Notes: a model not told the origin generated them from the sequence alone. A stretch of 64,000 nucleotides of DNA from Acinetobacter larvae (GCF_001704115.1 NZ_CP016895.1:868001-932000), one strand, 5' to 3'. Shown: positions 27,647 through 37,526, numbered from the stretch's first letter. A program made the numbers and translations.

Positions 27647-28130
27647 AAAATTATCAGGACATAAACCACAACGCGATCCACTCTTCGTTATTATTGTCAG
27701 TATTATTATTGCCTCAGTATTGGTGGTCTATCCTTTATCTTATGCTATCGCAGGATGGCGACCGCTGTTTATGTTTGTGGTGATGTTATTCTGGATTTTG
27801 TGTCAGCCGACATGGTGTGGGGTGTGGTTTTCATTTACGATTGGTATTTATGCAGATCTCTTGCTAGATGCACCCTTGGGAATGAATGCTTTAAGCTATG
27901 TGATGATTGCATTTATTATCCGTTATCTCATTCGTGAAAAACGCGTCCTCACCTTTAATAATCTATGGGTAATCGTCATGATTGCCATTGCTGCGCATTT
28001 ATTATTGACACTACTGATGCAAGCTATGGCCGGCATGAACTTTTCTATTACGCGTCATTGGCAGCCGTTGTTGAGTAGTATTTTACTTTGGCCGCTGGTG
28101 TATTATTGCCTAAAAAGATGGCGAATTTAA
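27633..28130 (+). CDS. mreD: Rod shape-determining protein MreD
   Basis: A 165-residue polytopic inner membrane protein with about five helices, part of the elongasome with MreBC, PBP2 and RodA. The segment FTIGIYADLLLDAPLGMNAL is the conserved MreD region. I start it at MLIAKKLSGHK (27633), which overlaps the end of mreC; the open frame begins 18 codons earlier without family similarity. It overlaps maf downstream. Confidence 0.9.
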   Translation: MLIAKKLSGHKPQRDPLFVIIVSIIIASVLVVYPLSYAIAGWRPLFMFVVMLFWILCQPTWCGVWFSFTIGIYADLLLDAPLGMNALSYVMIAFIIRYLIREKRVLTFNNLWVIVMIAIAAHLLLTLLMQAMAGMNFSITRHWQPLLSSILLWPLVYYCLKRWRI

Positions 28131-28678
28131 TTTTAGCTTCAAGCTCGCCCAGACGGCAGCAGCTGTTACAACAGCTGGGCTTGGTATTTAGCTGCTATAG
28201 CCCAGAAATTGATGAGTCTGTGTTGCCACACGAAAACGCCTCACAATATGTGTTACGTCTAGCGCAGCTAAAAGCGCAAACTGTCAGCCAAAATTTCCCT
28301 GCCGATACGATTATTGCGGCAGATACCTGCATTGCTTTAGATGGTCAAATTATAACTAAGCCACAAAATAAGCAACATGCATTCCAAATTTGGTCGGCAT
28401 TATCGGGTCGGCAACATCAAGTTCTCACAGCTATTTGTGTGAGAAAACAACAAAAAGTGCTGAGCCAAGTGGTACAGACACAGGTTGAGTTTCAACGCTT
28501 GAGCGTGCAAGATATGGAATATTACTGGGCGACAGGTGAAGCACAAGATAAAGCAGGTGCTTATGCGATTCAAGGGATTGCCGCACAGTATATTGTTGCT
28601 ATAACAGGCAGTTATAGTAATGTAGTAGGATTGCCATTACACGAGACGATGCAGTTATTAAAAGCGCTAGATACTTAG
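28118..28678 (+). CDS. Maf-like nucleoside triphosphate pyrophosphatase
   Basis: A 186-residue house-cleaning enzyme that hydrolyses non-canonical or methylated nucleoside triphosphates to monophosphates. The Maf signature LILASSSPRRQQLLQQLGL opens the protein, followed by IDESV, AADTCIALDGQIITKP, the acidic metal site, and GAYAIQGIAAQYI. The AADTC and KAGAYAIQG forms suit the YhdE subgroup (dTTPase/UTPase). It starts inside the end of mreD and precedes rng, the classical mreBCD-yhdE-rng order of gammaproteobacteria. Confidence 0.92.
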   Translation: MANLILASSSPRRQQLLQQLGLVFSCYSPEIDESVLPHENASQYVLRLAQLKAQTVSQNFPADTIIAADTCIALDGQIITKPQNKQHAFQIWSALSGRQHQVLTAICVRKQQKVLSQVVQTQVEFQRLSVQDMEYYWATGEAQDKAGAYAIQGIAAQYIVAITGSYSNVVGLPLHETMQLLKALDT

Positions 28679-28736
28679 AAACAAGTTTTTAAGCCGGCAT
28701 TTATACAGAATTTTGTTTTTTGATTTGAGTGGGATT

Positions 28737-30191
28737 ATGTCTGAAGAGCTGCTGATTAACGTCACACCCATGGAATGTCGTGTTGCCTTAATTGAAAATG
28801 GTACTGCCAATGAGTTATTCGTTGAGCGTACAGTCAAACGCGGATTGGTTGGTAATATTTACAAAGGTAAGGTGGTGCGTGTTTTACCGGGTATGCAAGC
28901 CGCTTTTGTTGATATTGGTCTGTCACGTACAGCTTTTCTGCATATTAATGATATGGTTTGGCCACGTAATCAACCCACGCCCAATGTATTTGAACTTTTA
29001 CAACCAGGACAAATACTCACAGTTCAAGTGATGAAGGATATGTTAGGCACCAAAGGTGCTCGCTTGACGACAGATTTATCCATTCCTTCTCGCTATCTGG
29101 TGTTAATGCCATTTGGAAGTTATATTGGCGTCTCTCAACGTATTGAACAAGAAGAAGAGCGTGAAAGACTGCGCAATATTATCGAGTCTATTCAAGCAGA
29201 GCATCAGCTTCCAGGTAGTGTCATTGTCCGTACGGCAGCTGAAGGCGTCGAAGATGCAGCATTGGCGCAAGATATGGCATATCTCAATAAGCTTTGGGAA
29301 TATATTCAGCGTAAACAAAGTAGTGTATTGGTTCCATCTCTGATATTTGAAGAATTACCTTTGCCGCAGCGGGTTATTCGTGATTTGGCTAATGAGAATA
29401 CAACAAAAATTTATGTAGATTCACGGGAAATTCACGGGAAATTAAAAGATTTTGTCGATGAATTTGTGCCGACGATGCAAGATCGATTATTGCATTATCC
29501 TGGCGAACGTCCGATCTTTGATCTGTACAATGTTGAAGAAGATATTCAAAAAGCCTTGCAAACGCGTGTGGCTCTTAAATCAGGTGGTTATCTGATGATT
29601 GACCAAACTGAGGCGATGACAACATTCGATGTCAATACTGGATCTTATGTGGGAGGGCGAACACTGGAAGATACGGTATTTAAGACCAACATGGAAGCAA
29701 CCCAAGTGATTGCGCGCCAGTTACGATTACGTAATTTAGGCGGCATTATTATTATTGACTTCATTGATATGCAAGAAGCGGTACATCGTGAAGAAGTCAT
29801 GGGGCAATTTGAAAAAATGTTGGAACGCGATCATGCCAAAACCAAAATTACCCAAGTTTCTGAATTGGGTCTGGTTGAAATGACGCGAAAAAGAACCCGA
29901 GAATCACTGGAGCATTTGCTTTGTGAGTCCTGTCCTACTTGCCAAGGGCGAGGCTATGTGAAGACCGCAGAGACAGTGTGTTACGAAATTTTTCGAGAGA
30001 TTCTACGCTATGCCCGAGCTTTTCAATCCCAGAGTAGCTTTACTGTTATTGCCCATCCGGCAGTCATCGATCGCTTGCTAACAGCCGAAGCACCAGCAGT
30101 CGCTGATTTAGAACATTTTATTCATCGCGTTATAAAATTTCAGGTGGAAAATCTCTATACGCAAGAGCAATATGATGTCATTTTAAGTTGA
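28737..30191 (+). CDS. rng: Ribonuclease G
   Basis: A 484-residue endoribonuclease of the RNase E/G family, active in 16S rRNA 5' maturation and mRNA decay. An S1 domain lies at about residues 35-125 (VGNIYKGKVVRVLPGMQAAFVDIG). The catalytic Mg site is in TTFDVNTGSYVG and IIIIDFIDM, and the Zn-link CPTC is in ESCPTCQGRGYV. It lacks the long C-terminal scaffold of RNase E, so it is RNase G. I start it at MSEELLINVTPME; eight upstream codons are open but not conserved. Confidence 0.95.
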   Translation: MSEELLINVTPMECRVALIENGTANELFVERTVKRGLVGNIYKGKVVRVLPGMQAAFVDIGLSRTAFLHINDMVWPRNQPTPNVFELLQPGQILTVQVMKDMLGTKGARLTTDLSIPSRYLVLMPFGSYIGVSQRIEQEEERERLRNIIESIQAEHQLPGSVIVRTAAEGVEDAALAQDMAYLNKLWEYIQRKQSSVLVPSLIFEELPLPQRVIRDLANENTTKIYVDSREIHGKLKDFVDEFVPTMQDRLLHYPGERPIFDLYNVEEDIQKALQTRVALKSGGYLMIDQTEAMTTFDVNTGSYVGGRTLEDTVFKTNMEATQVIARQLRLRNLGGIIIIDFIDMQEAVHREEVMGQFEKMLERDHAKTKITQVSELGLVEMTRKRTRESLEHLLCESCPTCQGRGYVKTAETVCYEIFREILRYARAFQSQSSFTVIAHPAVIDRLLTAEAPAVADLEHFIHRVIKFQVENLYTQEQYDVILS

Positions 30192-30322
30192 AATTGTAAC
30201 GATATATCGCTTAATCCTTGTTACATCTAAAATTTTACATTTAAGCTTAATTTTAGAATACTAGACCAAAATAAGTAGCCATAGACACTCTCCTATTTTC
30301 TGTCTTAGCAAGTGAGGTCAAA

Positions 30323-30499
30323 ATGCAATTAAGCGATAAAATTACTACACGTAGTATCCAACACTTTACGCAATCACCGCGTAAAAATAATACATGTGTT
30401 ATGTTGGATGATAATGGTCAGGAAACACATATAACCAAAGCGATGGTTGTTTCTATCTGCCAGCAACTTCTTAAACAATGTCGTAATATTAAAAGCTAA
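30323..30499 (+). CDS. Small conserved protein, PA1571-like
   Basis: A 58-residue protein, MQLSDKITTRSIQ... to ...QQLLKQCRNIKS, with GAGG six bases before its ATG and a strong terminator right after its stop. The part VMLDDNGQETHITKAMVVSIC has the shape of the PA1571 family (a short beta unit, then DxxGxExxITxAM and a helix). Function is unknown for the family. The gene stands alone between rng and the convergent wax ester synthase gene. Confidence 0.65.
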   Translation: MQLSDKITTRSIQHFTQSPRKNNTCVMLDDNGQETHITKAMVVSICQQLLKQCRNIKS

Positions 30500-30536
30500 G
30501 GGGTATCAAATACCCCTTGGGTTTCTCTTTTTATAT
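30498..30536 (+). terminator. Intrinsic terminator after small protein gene
   Basis: AAGGGGTAT and ATACCCCTT form a 9-bp stem with a 3-nt loop directly after the stop codon, followed by a T-rich stretch. Confidence 0.75.
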
Positions 30537-30726
30537 AGTCTTGCTTGAATGTCCATATAATATTTTGCTTTGTTCTATTGATATGCTTATATAATAAAAA
30601 AGAATTTTCTTATTTTAAAATGTCTAAATTTTTCTTGATCAAAAAAACGACGCCTATTTTTGACCTATTGCTTAAAAACCACATAGCTCATAGCTTTGCT
30701 CATATATAGCTGATGTGCAAAAGATA

Positions 30727-30759
30727 ACAAGCCACTGAGGGTTTAGCTCAGTGGCTTGT
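30727..30759 (-). terminator. Strong hairpin after wax ester synthase gene
   Basis: ACAAGCCACTGAG and CTCAGTGGCTTGT form a perfect 13-bp stem with a 7-nt loop. On the minus strand it is followed by TATCTTTT, so it probably ends the wax synthase transcript. Confidence 0.65.
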
Positions 30760-30783
30760 TGGTATAGGATATGTTATGTGGGG

Positions 30784-32190
30784 CTAAGCGCGTTTTTTAA
30801 ACTCAATAGTTGAATCTGGTGATTCTAAAAGAAGTTTCTGTTTTTCAGTAATGAGCTGTTCAAACTGAGTGATTTCTTCTTCAAGATGAATTAACAAACT
30901 CTGCATTTTGGGTAAGGTTTTACGACAACCAATTAAACCTACTTCAAGCTTATTTAAATAGCTTGTCATGGTGATATTCAATGCTTGCCCATCTAATACA
31001 ATAGAAGAAGGATATAATGCATCGAGTTGTGCTCCATTCCAGTATAAGGGTTCTTTAGGCCCTGGAACATTCGAGATGACAATATTAAAAGCTTGATGTT
31101 TAGGAAATGCACCTAACAAAACATTTAAACCAGATGGACCATAAACACAGGCACTATAGTTTAAAATCTCTTCACTGCTCATCCGATTAAAACGTTGTTT
31201 TGCACTTTGTACGCTACGTTTAATCATTTCTAAGCGTGCGAGTGGATGATTTTGATTGGTTCCAAGATTTGCCAATATCATAGTAATTCGATTACTCAAA
31301 TCAGAATCATCATTACGTATTGATGCGGGAACCATGGCAACCAATGGTTTTTCTGGCAAGGCATCATGACTGATTAAATATTGACGCAGTGCACCAGAAC
31401 AGACGGCTAGGATCACATCATTGATGGTAACACCGAGCGCTTTAGAGATTTTTTTAAAGCGGTCTAAATCAAAGGACTGCGCTGCAAAACGGCGTGATGC
31501 GCTGACACGTTGATTTAAGATACTGCTCGGTGCTTGAAAGGTTGAAACATGATCTGGATTTTTACTGTCTTTAAAAATTGTTTGATAGAGCTCTTGTGTT
31601 GCTTTTGGAACAGCTGCAGCATGTTCTTTGATACTACTTAAAACGCCTTTCATTCGGCTGATTTTGCTCAGTTGTAAGCGTTTGCTGCGATGACTGGCGA
31701 CACACCATGGTGGCACTATACGTTTATCTTTAGGGTCATTAGATAGGGATTTTTCAATAAGCCGCATTGCTGCGACACCATCCACCATTGCATGGTGAAT
31801 TTTGAAGTACATTGCAAAACGATTATCTTCAATACCTTCAATAATATGACAGGTCCAGAGTGGTTTAGCACGGTCAATTAAACTGCTGTGTTCTTGAGAA
31901 ATGTAGGTCAGCAATTCCCGAATACGACCCGGCTGTGGTAAAGCGATATGTCTGAAGTGATGGTCTATATCAAATTCACTATCCTCATCCCAAAATAAGC
32001 CGTTGAGACGGTTATTGAAGGGGGGAACGGGGATAGATTGTGAATTACGAATATCCATCACCAGATCTTGGATAAACGTTGCTGGCGCATGATCCGGTAT
32101 TTTAAATAAAAATAATCCACCAACATGCATCGGTTGTTGTCTTTTCTCGAGTGAGAGAAAAATAAAATCAATCGGGTGTAATGGGCGCAT
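30784..32190 (-). CDS. Wax ester synthase/diacylglycerol acyltransferase (WS/DGAT)
   Basis: A 468-residue bifunctional acyltransferase that esterifies fatty alcohols or diacylglycerol with acyl-CoA, making storage wax esters and triacylglycerol. The protein follows the A. baylyi AtfA sequence closely as I remember it: MRPLHPIDFIFLSLEKRQQP at the start, the catalytic HHAMVDG, PLWTCHIIEG, and NVPGPKEPLYWNGA with SYLNKLEVGL near the end. The start is ATG 32190; the six codons before it are open but not conserved. It stands alone with its own terminator. Products collect in cytoplasmic lipid inclusions. Confidence 0.93.
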   Translation of the reverse strand: MRPLHPIDFIFLSLEKRQQPMHVGGLFLFKIPDHAPATFIQDLVMDIRNSQSIPVPPFNNRLNGLFWDEDSEFDIDHHFRHIALPQPGRIRELLTYISQEHSSLIDRAKPLWTCHIIEGIEDNRFAMYFKIHHAMVDGVAAMRLIEKSLSNDPKDKRIVPPWCVASHRSKRLQLSKISRMKGVLSSIKEHAAAVPKATQELYQTIFKDSKNPDHVSTFQAPSSILNQRVSASRRFAAQSFDLDRFKKISKALGVTINDVILAVCSGALRQYLISHDALPEKPLVAMVPASIRNDDSDLSNRITMILANLGTNQNHPLARLEMIKRSVQSAKQRFNRMSSEEILNYSACVYGPSGLNVLLGAFPKHQAFNIVISNVPGPKEPLYWNGAQLDALYPSSIVLDGQALNITMTSYLNKLEVGLIGCRKTLPKMQSLLIHLEEEITQFEQLITEKQKLLLESPDSTIEFKKRA

Positions 32191-32363
32191 AGTCTTGTGT
32201 TGCCTCACTGCATAATAAACGGCAAATCGTGTATGAATGCCGACTTTCTTAGTATTATCCTACAATTTAAAATTATACTGTTAAGTATAGGGACTTTAAT
32301 TGCCATTCAGCTAAAATCTAGCGTATCTAAAGTAAATAAAAAAATAAAACTTAATGCAAGCAA

Positions 32364-33107
32364 TTATTTAGAAGATTGTAAATTGCCTGCATGTAGTCCA
32401 CATTCTTTATGTGTTGCTTCTTCCCACCACCAGCGTCCTTCACGTTCATGTTGATTGGGGAGTACCGGACGAGTACATGGCTCACAACCTATAGAAATAA
32501 AGCCTTTCTCATGTAGCGCATTGTATGGAATTTCCATTAAACGAATATAATCCCAAACTTCACGACTGGTCCAATTTGCTAGTGGGTTGTATTTAATTAA
32601 GTTTTTATTCTCACCAGACATAGCAAGGTCTAATTCAATAACTGGAATATTCTGTCGGGTCCCTGGGCTTTGATCTTTACGCTGCCCTGTAATCCAACCA
32701 TCGAGTGTTGCTAATTTCTGACGAAGTGGTTGTACTTTGCGTATGCCACAACATTGCTGATGTCCGTCGTTAAAAAAACTAAATAAACCTTTTTCTTGTA
32801 CTAAATCTTGTACGGCTTGAGCATTTGGGAAGCAAATTTCGATGTTGATGTTGTAGTGTTGACGGACTTTCTCTAAAAATTGATATGTTTCAGGGTGTAG
32901 TCGACCAGTATCAAGACTAAAGACACGAAAGGGTACACCGAGTTGCGCAGCGATATCAATGAGGACAACATCTTCAGCACCTGAAAATGAAATTGCCACT
33001 TCACCTTGTTGCTGTAGGGCTAATTGCATAATTTCTCGCGGAGACTTGTCGTTATATTCTGTTGCGAGTGCATCAATCAGATCAATCGTTGGGATAGCGG
33101 TCATCAT
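32364..33107 (-). CDS. cysH: Adenylyl-/phosphoadenylyl-sulfate reductase
   Basis: A 247-residue enzyme of assimilatory sulfate reduction that turns activated sulfate into sulfite using thioredoxin. [15 protein letters not shown] is the PP-loop for the nucleotide. The two cysteine pairs ([12 protein letters not shown] and GCEPCTRPV) mark a [4Fe-4S] enzyme that prefers APS over [12 protein letters not shown] at the end holds the catalytic cysteine. The start may be the second Met (33104). It is a single gene. Confidence 0.93.
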   Translation of the reverse strand: MMTAIPTIDLIDALATEYNDKSPREIMQLALQQQGEVAISFSGAEDVVLIDIAAQLGVPFRVFSLDTGRLHPETYQFLEKVRQHYNINIEICFPNAQAVQDLVQEKGLFSFFNDGHQQCCGIRKVQPLRQKLATLDGWITGQRKDQSPGTRQNIPVIELDLAMSGENKNLIKYNPLANWTSREVWDYIRLMEIPYNALHEKGFISIGCEPCTRPVLPNQHEREGRWWWEEATHKECGLHAGNLQSSK

Positions 33108-33235
33108 TGCTCCTGGCTATGTGCTTGAAGCGTTTCAAGATATTAAGGTGCTAAGGATTTTAATCGAAAAGCACAGTATTTCTTAGCACTATAAACTAAA
33201 TACTTATGAGAAATTATGATTTATAGGGCTGTTAT

Positions 33236-33266
33236 AAAAAATAAGCGCCTTAAGGCGCTTATTTTT
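33236..33266 (-). terminator. Bidirectional-looking terminator after fadL-like gene
   Basis: A perfect palindrome AAAATAAGCGCC-TTAA-GGCGCTTATTTT with A and T tracts on both sides. It ends the minus-strand FadL-type gene. Confidence 0.85.
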
Positions 33267-33283
33267 GAGTCAACTGGGAAAAA

Positions 33284-34627
33284 TTAGAAGCGGTAACCCA
33301 TTTTTAAACCATACGCAATAGCATGGCTGTCCGAGAACTCAGCAACGTAGTCAGAACCACCCGCTTGTGCACCGGTTTGAGCTTTGGCATCGCCAAGCCA
33401 GAAATATTTCACACCCGCAGCAATAAAGGTTGCCGGTGTTGGGCTAAACTGTGCGCCTAAACCTACGTTCCAGAAACCTTCTGTTGGACCGAGTGTCGTT
33501 ACTGGGTTGCCTGCACCAGAGTCCCAACCCACAGAGAAGTTACCCGCCCACTGTTCAGAGAATTTACGTCCTACACCAGCAGTAACCGACCACTGATCAT
33601 CAGCGTATTCAACTAGGTTAAAGCCATTTGGTCGCTCCACTGCTTTACCTACAATCTCTGACACTTTACCAAATTTATATGGCTGTAAAGAGAAGTCTTT
33701 CCAGTTGACCCAACGGACATTGGCGAAGGCGACGGTATTTGCCATGATCCCAGTTTGGAAATCAAGGTTTACAGATTGTGGGGTAGTAATTGTGGTTTTA
33801 CCTTCAGCTTGGTTGGCTGCCATTGCACCCGCAACGATTGGTAAATAAGCCTGTGCTTCAGGTGGAAGGAGTCCACCAATCACTGCAGGGTTAATGCTAG
33901 ATAGATTATCCAGCATTGCAATAGATTCTCTGATATTTACTTTGTGATCAATTTCTGAGCGATAAGTAATCGATGCTTTTAATGCGATATCTGGAATTTG
34001 ATATGCCACACCCGCTAACCAACCTGCACCACCGGTTTCTTTGATGTTGGCATCATAGCCATTATAAATACTATAGGCTTTACCACGTAGGCTGACATTC
34101 CCTTTTACCGTTTGGTAGACACCACCACCATAAATATTCCAGTTATCGGTTGGTTGATAACCAAACACTAAGGAAATATTTTGTGTATCAACTTCTACAT
34201 TGGTATTGCCTGTCACGCTATCTCGTTTTGATAACGCACCAATTTGTGCGTTATTGACAGGAAGTTTACCCAATATTGGATCAGTTGGTGAGGCAACAAA
34301 AGAGTTTTCACCACTATAAGCCGCTTTAGCGCCGAAGGGTTGATCGTATAATAGACCGAAAGAAAATTGATCCGTAAGTTGTAATTTCAATGTCGCAGCA
34401 GGGAAGTAGTAATCATCTGCCATATTGGAGATATTTCGACCACCGTTTGCACTGGTTTCCTTACCTGAAACAGATGGATCTAAAATAGAGATACCCGCTT
34501 CAAAATAATTTCCTGGTTGTAAGAATCCAGCCATAGACTGACCTGAACGGTCCATTGCGGCAGCGAAGGCGCCTACGGATGGTAATGCTGTAGAAAGCAT
34601 TGCTATAGTTAACATTTTTAATTTCAT
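33284..34627 (-). CDS. FadL-family outer membrane transporter
   Basis: A 447-residue outer membrane protein of the FadL/OmpP1/TodX family, which moves fatty acids and other hydrophobic compounds across the outer membrane. The signal peptide ends near ALPSVGAFAAA. It has AGISILDPSVSG, the ADDYYFPAATLKLQLTDQFSFGL block, FGLLYDQPFGAKAAYSG and a C-terminal Phe (LKMGYRF). The hatch region shows no NPA motif, so it is a divergent member. It is monocistronic. With wax ester synthase nearby, lipid uptake is a likely role (inference). Confidence 0.88.
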   Translation of the reverse strand: MKLKMLTIAMLSTALPSVGAFAAAMDRSGQSMAGFLQPGNYFEAGISILDPSVSGKETSANGGRNISNMADDYYFPAATLKLQLTDQFSFGLLYDQPFGAKAAYSGENSFVASPTDPILGKLPVNNAQIGALSKRDSVTGNTNVEVDTQNISLVFGYQPTDNWNIYGGGVYQTVKGNVSLRGKAYSIYNGYDANIKETGGAGWLAGVAYQIPDIALKASITYRSEIDHKVNIRESIAMLDNLSSINPAVIGGLLPPEAQAYLPIVAGAMAANQAEGKTTITTPQSVNLDFQTGIMANTVAFANVRWVNWKDFSLQPYKFGKVSEIVGKAVERPNGFNLVEYADDQWSVTAGVGRKFSEQWAGNFSVGWDSGAGNPVTTLGPTEGFWNVGLGAQFSPTPATFIAAGVKYFWLGDAKAQTGAQAGGSDYVAEFSDSHAIAYGLKMGYRF

Positions 34628-35105
34628 TTTAATTTTTCCCTAAAACGCTAAAATGAATCATTTGAAGCCACGATAATCAGAGCTTCAGATTAGTGTGTAC
34701 ACAACTAATTCGACATAAATAAATATTAAATTTACTTCTAATTACAAAATAACATATAAGAAATAAGAGTAAATACTCTACAGCGATAAAATTTGATCAA
34801 TTATGAACTCATTAGTTCAAAAAATACTAGTTTAATACACTTTTAGCTGCATGATGCGGCAACTTGAGTTGAATAACTAAAAAATCTCATGAAGTTTTAA
34901 GTAAGAAATATCGTCAATATATAGGATGTATTTACAGTTATGATCCGATCGATACTCGCGATTAATTCATCGTTATACTTGTAAAAAAACTCAACAGGAT
35001 AAACGCCATTTTCTCTGGGTTTATCCTGTTGATGGTTGAAAAGGTTGCAAGGATATTGATGGCTCAAGTGGATTGTATTGCAGATTTACGCTGCTGTGAT
35101 TTGGC
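34628..35105. other. Intergenic gap upstream of fadL-like gene
   Basis: No gene seen in 478 bases. It holds the FadL-type gene's promoter, a palindrome TGAACT-CATT-AGTTCA at 34804-34819, and the terminator of the PepSY operon. Confidence 0.5.
34983..35032 (-). terminator. Terminator of the DUF3649-PepSY-DUF3325 operon
   Basis: TCAACAGGATAAAC and GTTTATCCTGTTGA form a perfect 14-bp stem; on the minus strand GTTTTTTTAC follows. Confidence 0.85.
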
Positions 35106-35447
35106 TTAGCGGCTTATCGCTAAGAGACAGGCCAAAATAAAACTAGCAATAACCGTGGCGACAACTCTCTTAAAGTGCTTTTCTAAATAGCTGAGTGTAA
35201 AGCCGACCAAGAGGGCTGCAAAGCTGATTGCACCAACCCAATAACTCATGCCTAGGCTGGGAGAATAGCGGAATAAGCTATAAATAAAGGAAATAATTAA
35301 AATTCCCCAACCTAAATAAAACAGTATTTTAGATTGTTGTACAGATAAGGTTTTTTCAAACACTTGTTTTTGGTGCTTGCTCATACTGCTACAAATACTG
35401 AACAGCCCCAATGTCATGGCAGACCACAATAAAACAATGTTGATCAT
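35106..35447 (-). CDS. DUF3325 family membrane protein
   Basis: A 113-residue inner membrane protein with three or four helices. It lies at the end of a three-gene run with a PepSY protein and a DUF3649 protein, the gene set usually seen with iron-siderophore uptake; DUF3325 is the expected third member by size and position. The stop-start overlap with the PepSY gene (35444-35447) indicates coupled translation. Function is not known. Confidence 0.75.
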   Translation of the reverse strand: MINIVLLWSAMTLGLFSICSSMSKHQKQVFEKTLSVQQSKILFYLGWGILIISFIYSLFRYSPSLGMSYWVGAISFAALLVGFTLSYLEKHFKRVVATVIASFILACLLAISR

Positions 35448-37114
35448 GCCGTTTCTCCTGTGTGGGCTTTACTTTTCACGGGTGTCTTTGCCTTGGCTTT
35501 ATTTTTAGGGTCAAACATAGACTTATGTTTTTTTAATTGCTTAAACGCCCAGAAAAACAGTACTGCAAAGCATAAACACATCAAATCAAAGCTGGCAATC
35601 ATCCATTGACCTTGTGCCATGCTACGCCATAAGGGAGCACCGCCAGTCAAAATATTCAATACAGGTACAAATGCATAAGCTATTGCTGTAATGAGTAACA
35701 GTTCTAACCATGCTTGACGATGATTACGGAAACTTGCATAGATAAAGCTTATTAACCATGTCATCAGGAAACAACGGATTTCCCATTGTGTGCGCATCTC
35801 AATTGCGATGGGTAATAGACGGTTGGCATAGAAATATGCAGTCACTGCCAAGGGTAGCCCGATGATGGTACCGATATTGGCGATTTCAACAAAGCGATAG
35901 GATTTACTGATATAGCCTTGTTTGAATTGTTGAGGGGCGCGTTTGATACACCATAAAACAAGTCCGGTCGCAATCATGAAGCTGCCCAGCACACCCGATA
36001 AAAATAAAATCCAACGTAAAACAATATCTACCCCACGTGCTTCATGTAAGGCAGTGAATACATTATAAATACCCAGTGAAACAGGCACAGATTGAGCCGT
36101 AGTTTGCTCTGCAAGAAGTTGCCCAGTTACGGCGTTAAACTGTAGGGTAGGGGTGCTATTACGCATCACCACACTATTGGCATGTTGGGCGCGAAATTCT
36201 ACGCTTGCTTTGGCAGTGTTGGGGGCATTGACTTGTATGCTTCGAATGGGGTTATCGCCCCATTGTGCTTTTACTTGTTGAATCATTGGCATAAAGTCAG
36301 CCATTGCCACAGCTTCTGGTGTTGCTCGTTTGGCTTTACGATCCGGACGTTCTTCACGGGTTTGTGCCGTACGATTGTTATTGCCACCACGCATTTCTTG
36401 AAAGAAGCCCATTGTTTCTGGGTAGGCTTGTTTGATACCCCAAGGCATGAAAATAAACATCAGCAGTAATAAACCACTAAAGGTAATCATGAGGTGAAAG
36501 GGTAAAGCCAATACTGCGGTTGCATTATGAGCATCCAGCCACGAGCGTTGCCCTTTACCTGGTCGAAAAGTGAAAAAATCTTGAAAGATTTTTTTGTGGG
36601 TAATGACGCCACTAATAATTGCAACCAACATCAGTAGGGTTGCAAAACCGACAATCCACCGCCCCCAGATGACAGGCATGCCATACAGTTCAAAGTGGAA
36701 GCGATAGAAGAAACCGCCTCCGCGTGTTTCACGTGCTTTTAATACTTCACCTGTTTGGCTGTCGAGAATGACGCGTTCACCACCACGGCGCCCATTATTT
36801 TCTTCTCCAGCTTTACGGATACTTAAATCTGTTGTGGTTTGTCTACTGTTTGGAAGTTGAATGGACCAGCTAGCGGCATCCGCTGCATGATGTTGTAAAT
36901 AGTTGAGTGCTACAGCGGTTTGTTGTTGTGAAGATGCTGGAGCAACGGATTGATGAAATTCGGGTTTCATCCATACCGTCATTTCATTTTGGAAAAAACT
37001 TAATGTTCCCGTGACAAAGACTGCATACAGTAACCAACCTAATAATAAGCTGCTCCAAGTATGCAACCATGACATGCTTTGGCGAGGACCTTCAACTTTA
37101 TAATCTGGACGCAT
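35444..37114 (-). CDS. PepSY-associated TM helix protein (iron uptake operon)
   Basis: A 556-residue inner membrane protein with about seven helices and large periplasmic loops. SWLHTWSSLLLGWLLYAVF, RFHFELYGMPVIWGRWIVG and LDAHNATAVLALPFHLMITFSGLLLL match the PepSY-TM family; the histidines in the first helices (HTW, HFEL, HN, HL) may hold haem. Members are thought to reduce ferric siderophores from the periplasm or inner membrane. The C-terminal part adds extra helices. It is preceded by DUF3649 and followed by DUF3325 genes, and a Fur box precedes the operon. Confidence 0.85.
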   Translation of the reverse strand: MRPDYKVEGPRQSMSWLHTWSSLLLGWLLYAVFVTGTLSFFQNEMTVWMKPEFHQSVAPASSQQQTAVALNYLQHHAADAASWSIQLPNSRQTTTDLSIRKAGEENNGRRGGERVILDSQTGEVLKARETRGGGFFYRFHFELYGMPVIWGRWIVGFATLLMLVAIISGVITHKKIFQDFFTFRPGKGQRSWLDAHNATAVLALPFHLMITFSGLLLLMFIFMPWGIKQAYPETMGFFQEMRGGNNNRTAQTREERPDRKAKRATPEAVAMADFMPMIQQVKAQWGDNPIRSIQVNAPNTAKASVEFRAQHANSVVMRNSTPTLQFNAVTGQLLAEQTTAQSVPVSLGIYNVFTALHEARGVDIVLRWILFLSGVLGSFMIATGLVLWCIKRAPQQFKQGYISKSYRFVEIANIGTIIGLPLAVTAYFYANRLLPIAIEMRTQWEIRCFLMTWLISFIYASFRNHRQAWLELLLITAIAYAFVPVLNILTGGAPLWRSMAQGQWMIASFDLMCLCFAVLFFWAFKQLKKHKSMFDPKNKAKAKTPVKSKAHTGETA

Positions 37115-37116
37115 GT

Positions 37117-37482
37117 TTATAGTCCTACCTTGACATAAATGGTGAGTAATAATGCTGGAATCAATACTCCAAGGGTTGCTTTGAGGGTTTTGTTAACCAT
37201 AAAAACCCAAATGAATACCGCTGCATAAATGGCAAATGCCCAAAGTGTGGCACTCATAGCTGCGGTAAATGGATTTGAAGTAAAGAATTTGGCAATCGCA
37301 CGTGCAGCCATCATGGCAAGGAAATAACCACCAACAATGGCAAGTACAAAGCGGTATAGCACCATCAATCGATAAGACAGAGTGAGTTCTTGGTTTTTCT
37401 TGGCGGGACGTTTTTTCGGCGTTGTGACGACTTTCGCGGTTGTCATCGCATCATTCATGGAGTCTGGCGTATTACTTTGCAT
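37117..37482 (-). CDS. DUF3649 family membrane protein
   Basis: A 121-residue membrane protein with three helices (VLAIVGGYFLAMMAA, AAMSATLWAFAIYAAVFIWVF, LGVLIPALLLTIYV), first gene of the iron-uptake operon. The frame is open upstream to a TTG at 37521, but that lies inside the Fur box; ATG 37482 is the sensible start. The N-terminal region is basic and unstructured. The family is found beside PepSY reductases and TonB receptors. Confidence 0.78.
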   Translation of the reverse strand: MQSNTPDSMNDAMTTAKVVTTPKKRPAKKNQELTLSYRLMVLYRFVLAIVGGYFLAMMAARAIAKFFTSNPFTAAMSATLWAFAIYAAVFIWVFMVNKTLKATLGVLIPALLLTIYVKVGL

Positions 37483-37507
37483 GATCAACGAGCAATTGAT
37501 AAAATTA

Positions 37508-37526
37508 CCAAATGATAACAATTATT
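37508..37526 (-). promoter_or_regulatory. Fur box of the DUF3649-PepSY operon
   Basis: CCAAATGATAACAATTATT matches 13 of 19 positions of the Fur consensus and lies 26 bases before the chosen start. It supports iron repression of the operon. Confidence 0.6.

Noticed and set aside
37482..37521. Upstream TTG start for the DUF3649 gene
   Set aside because: It lies inside the Fur box and gives a non-conserved N-terminus; ATG 37482 preferred.
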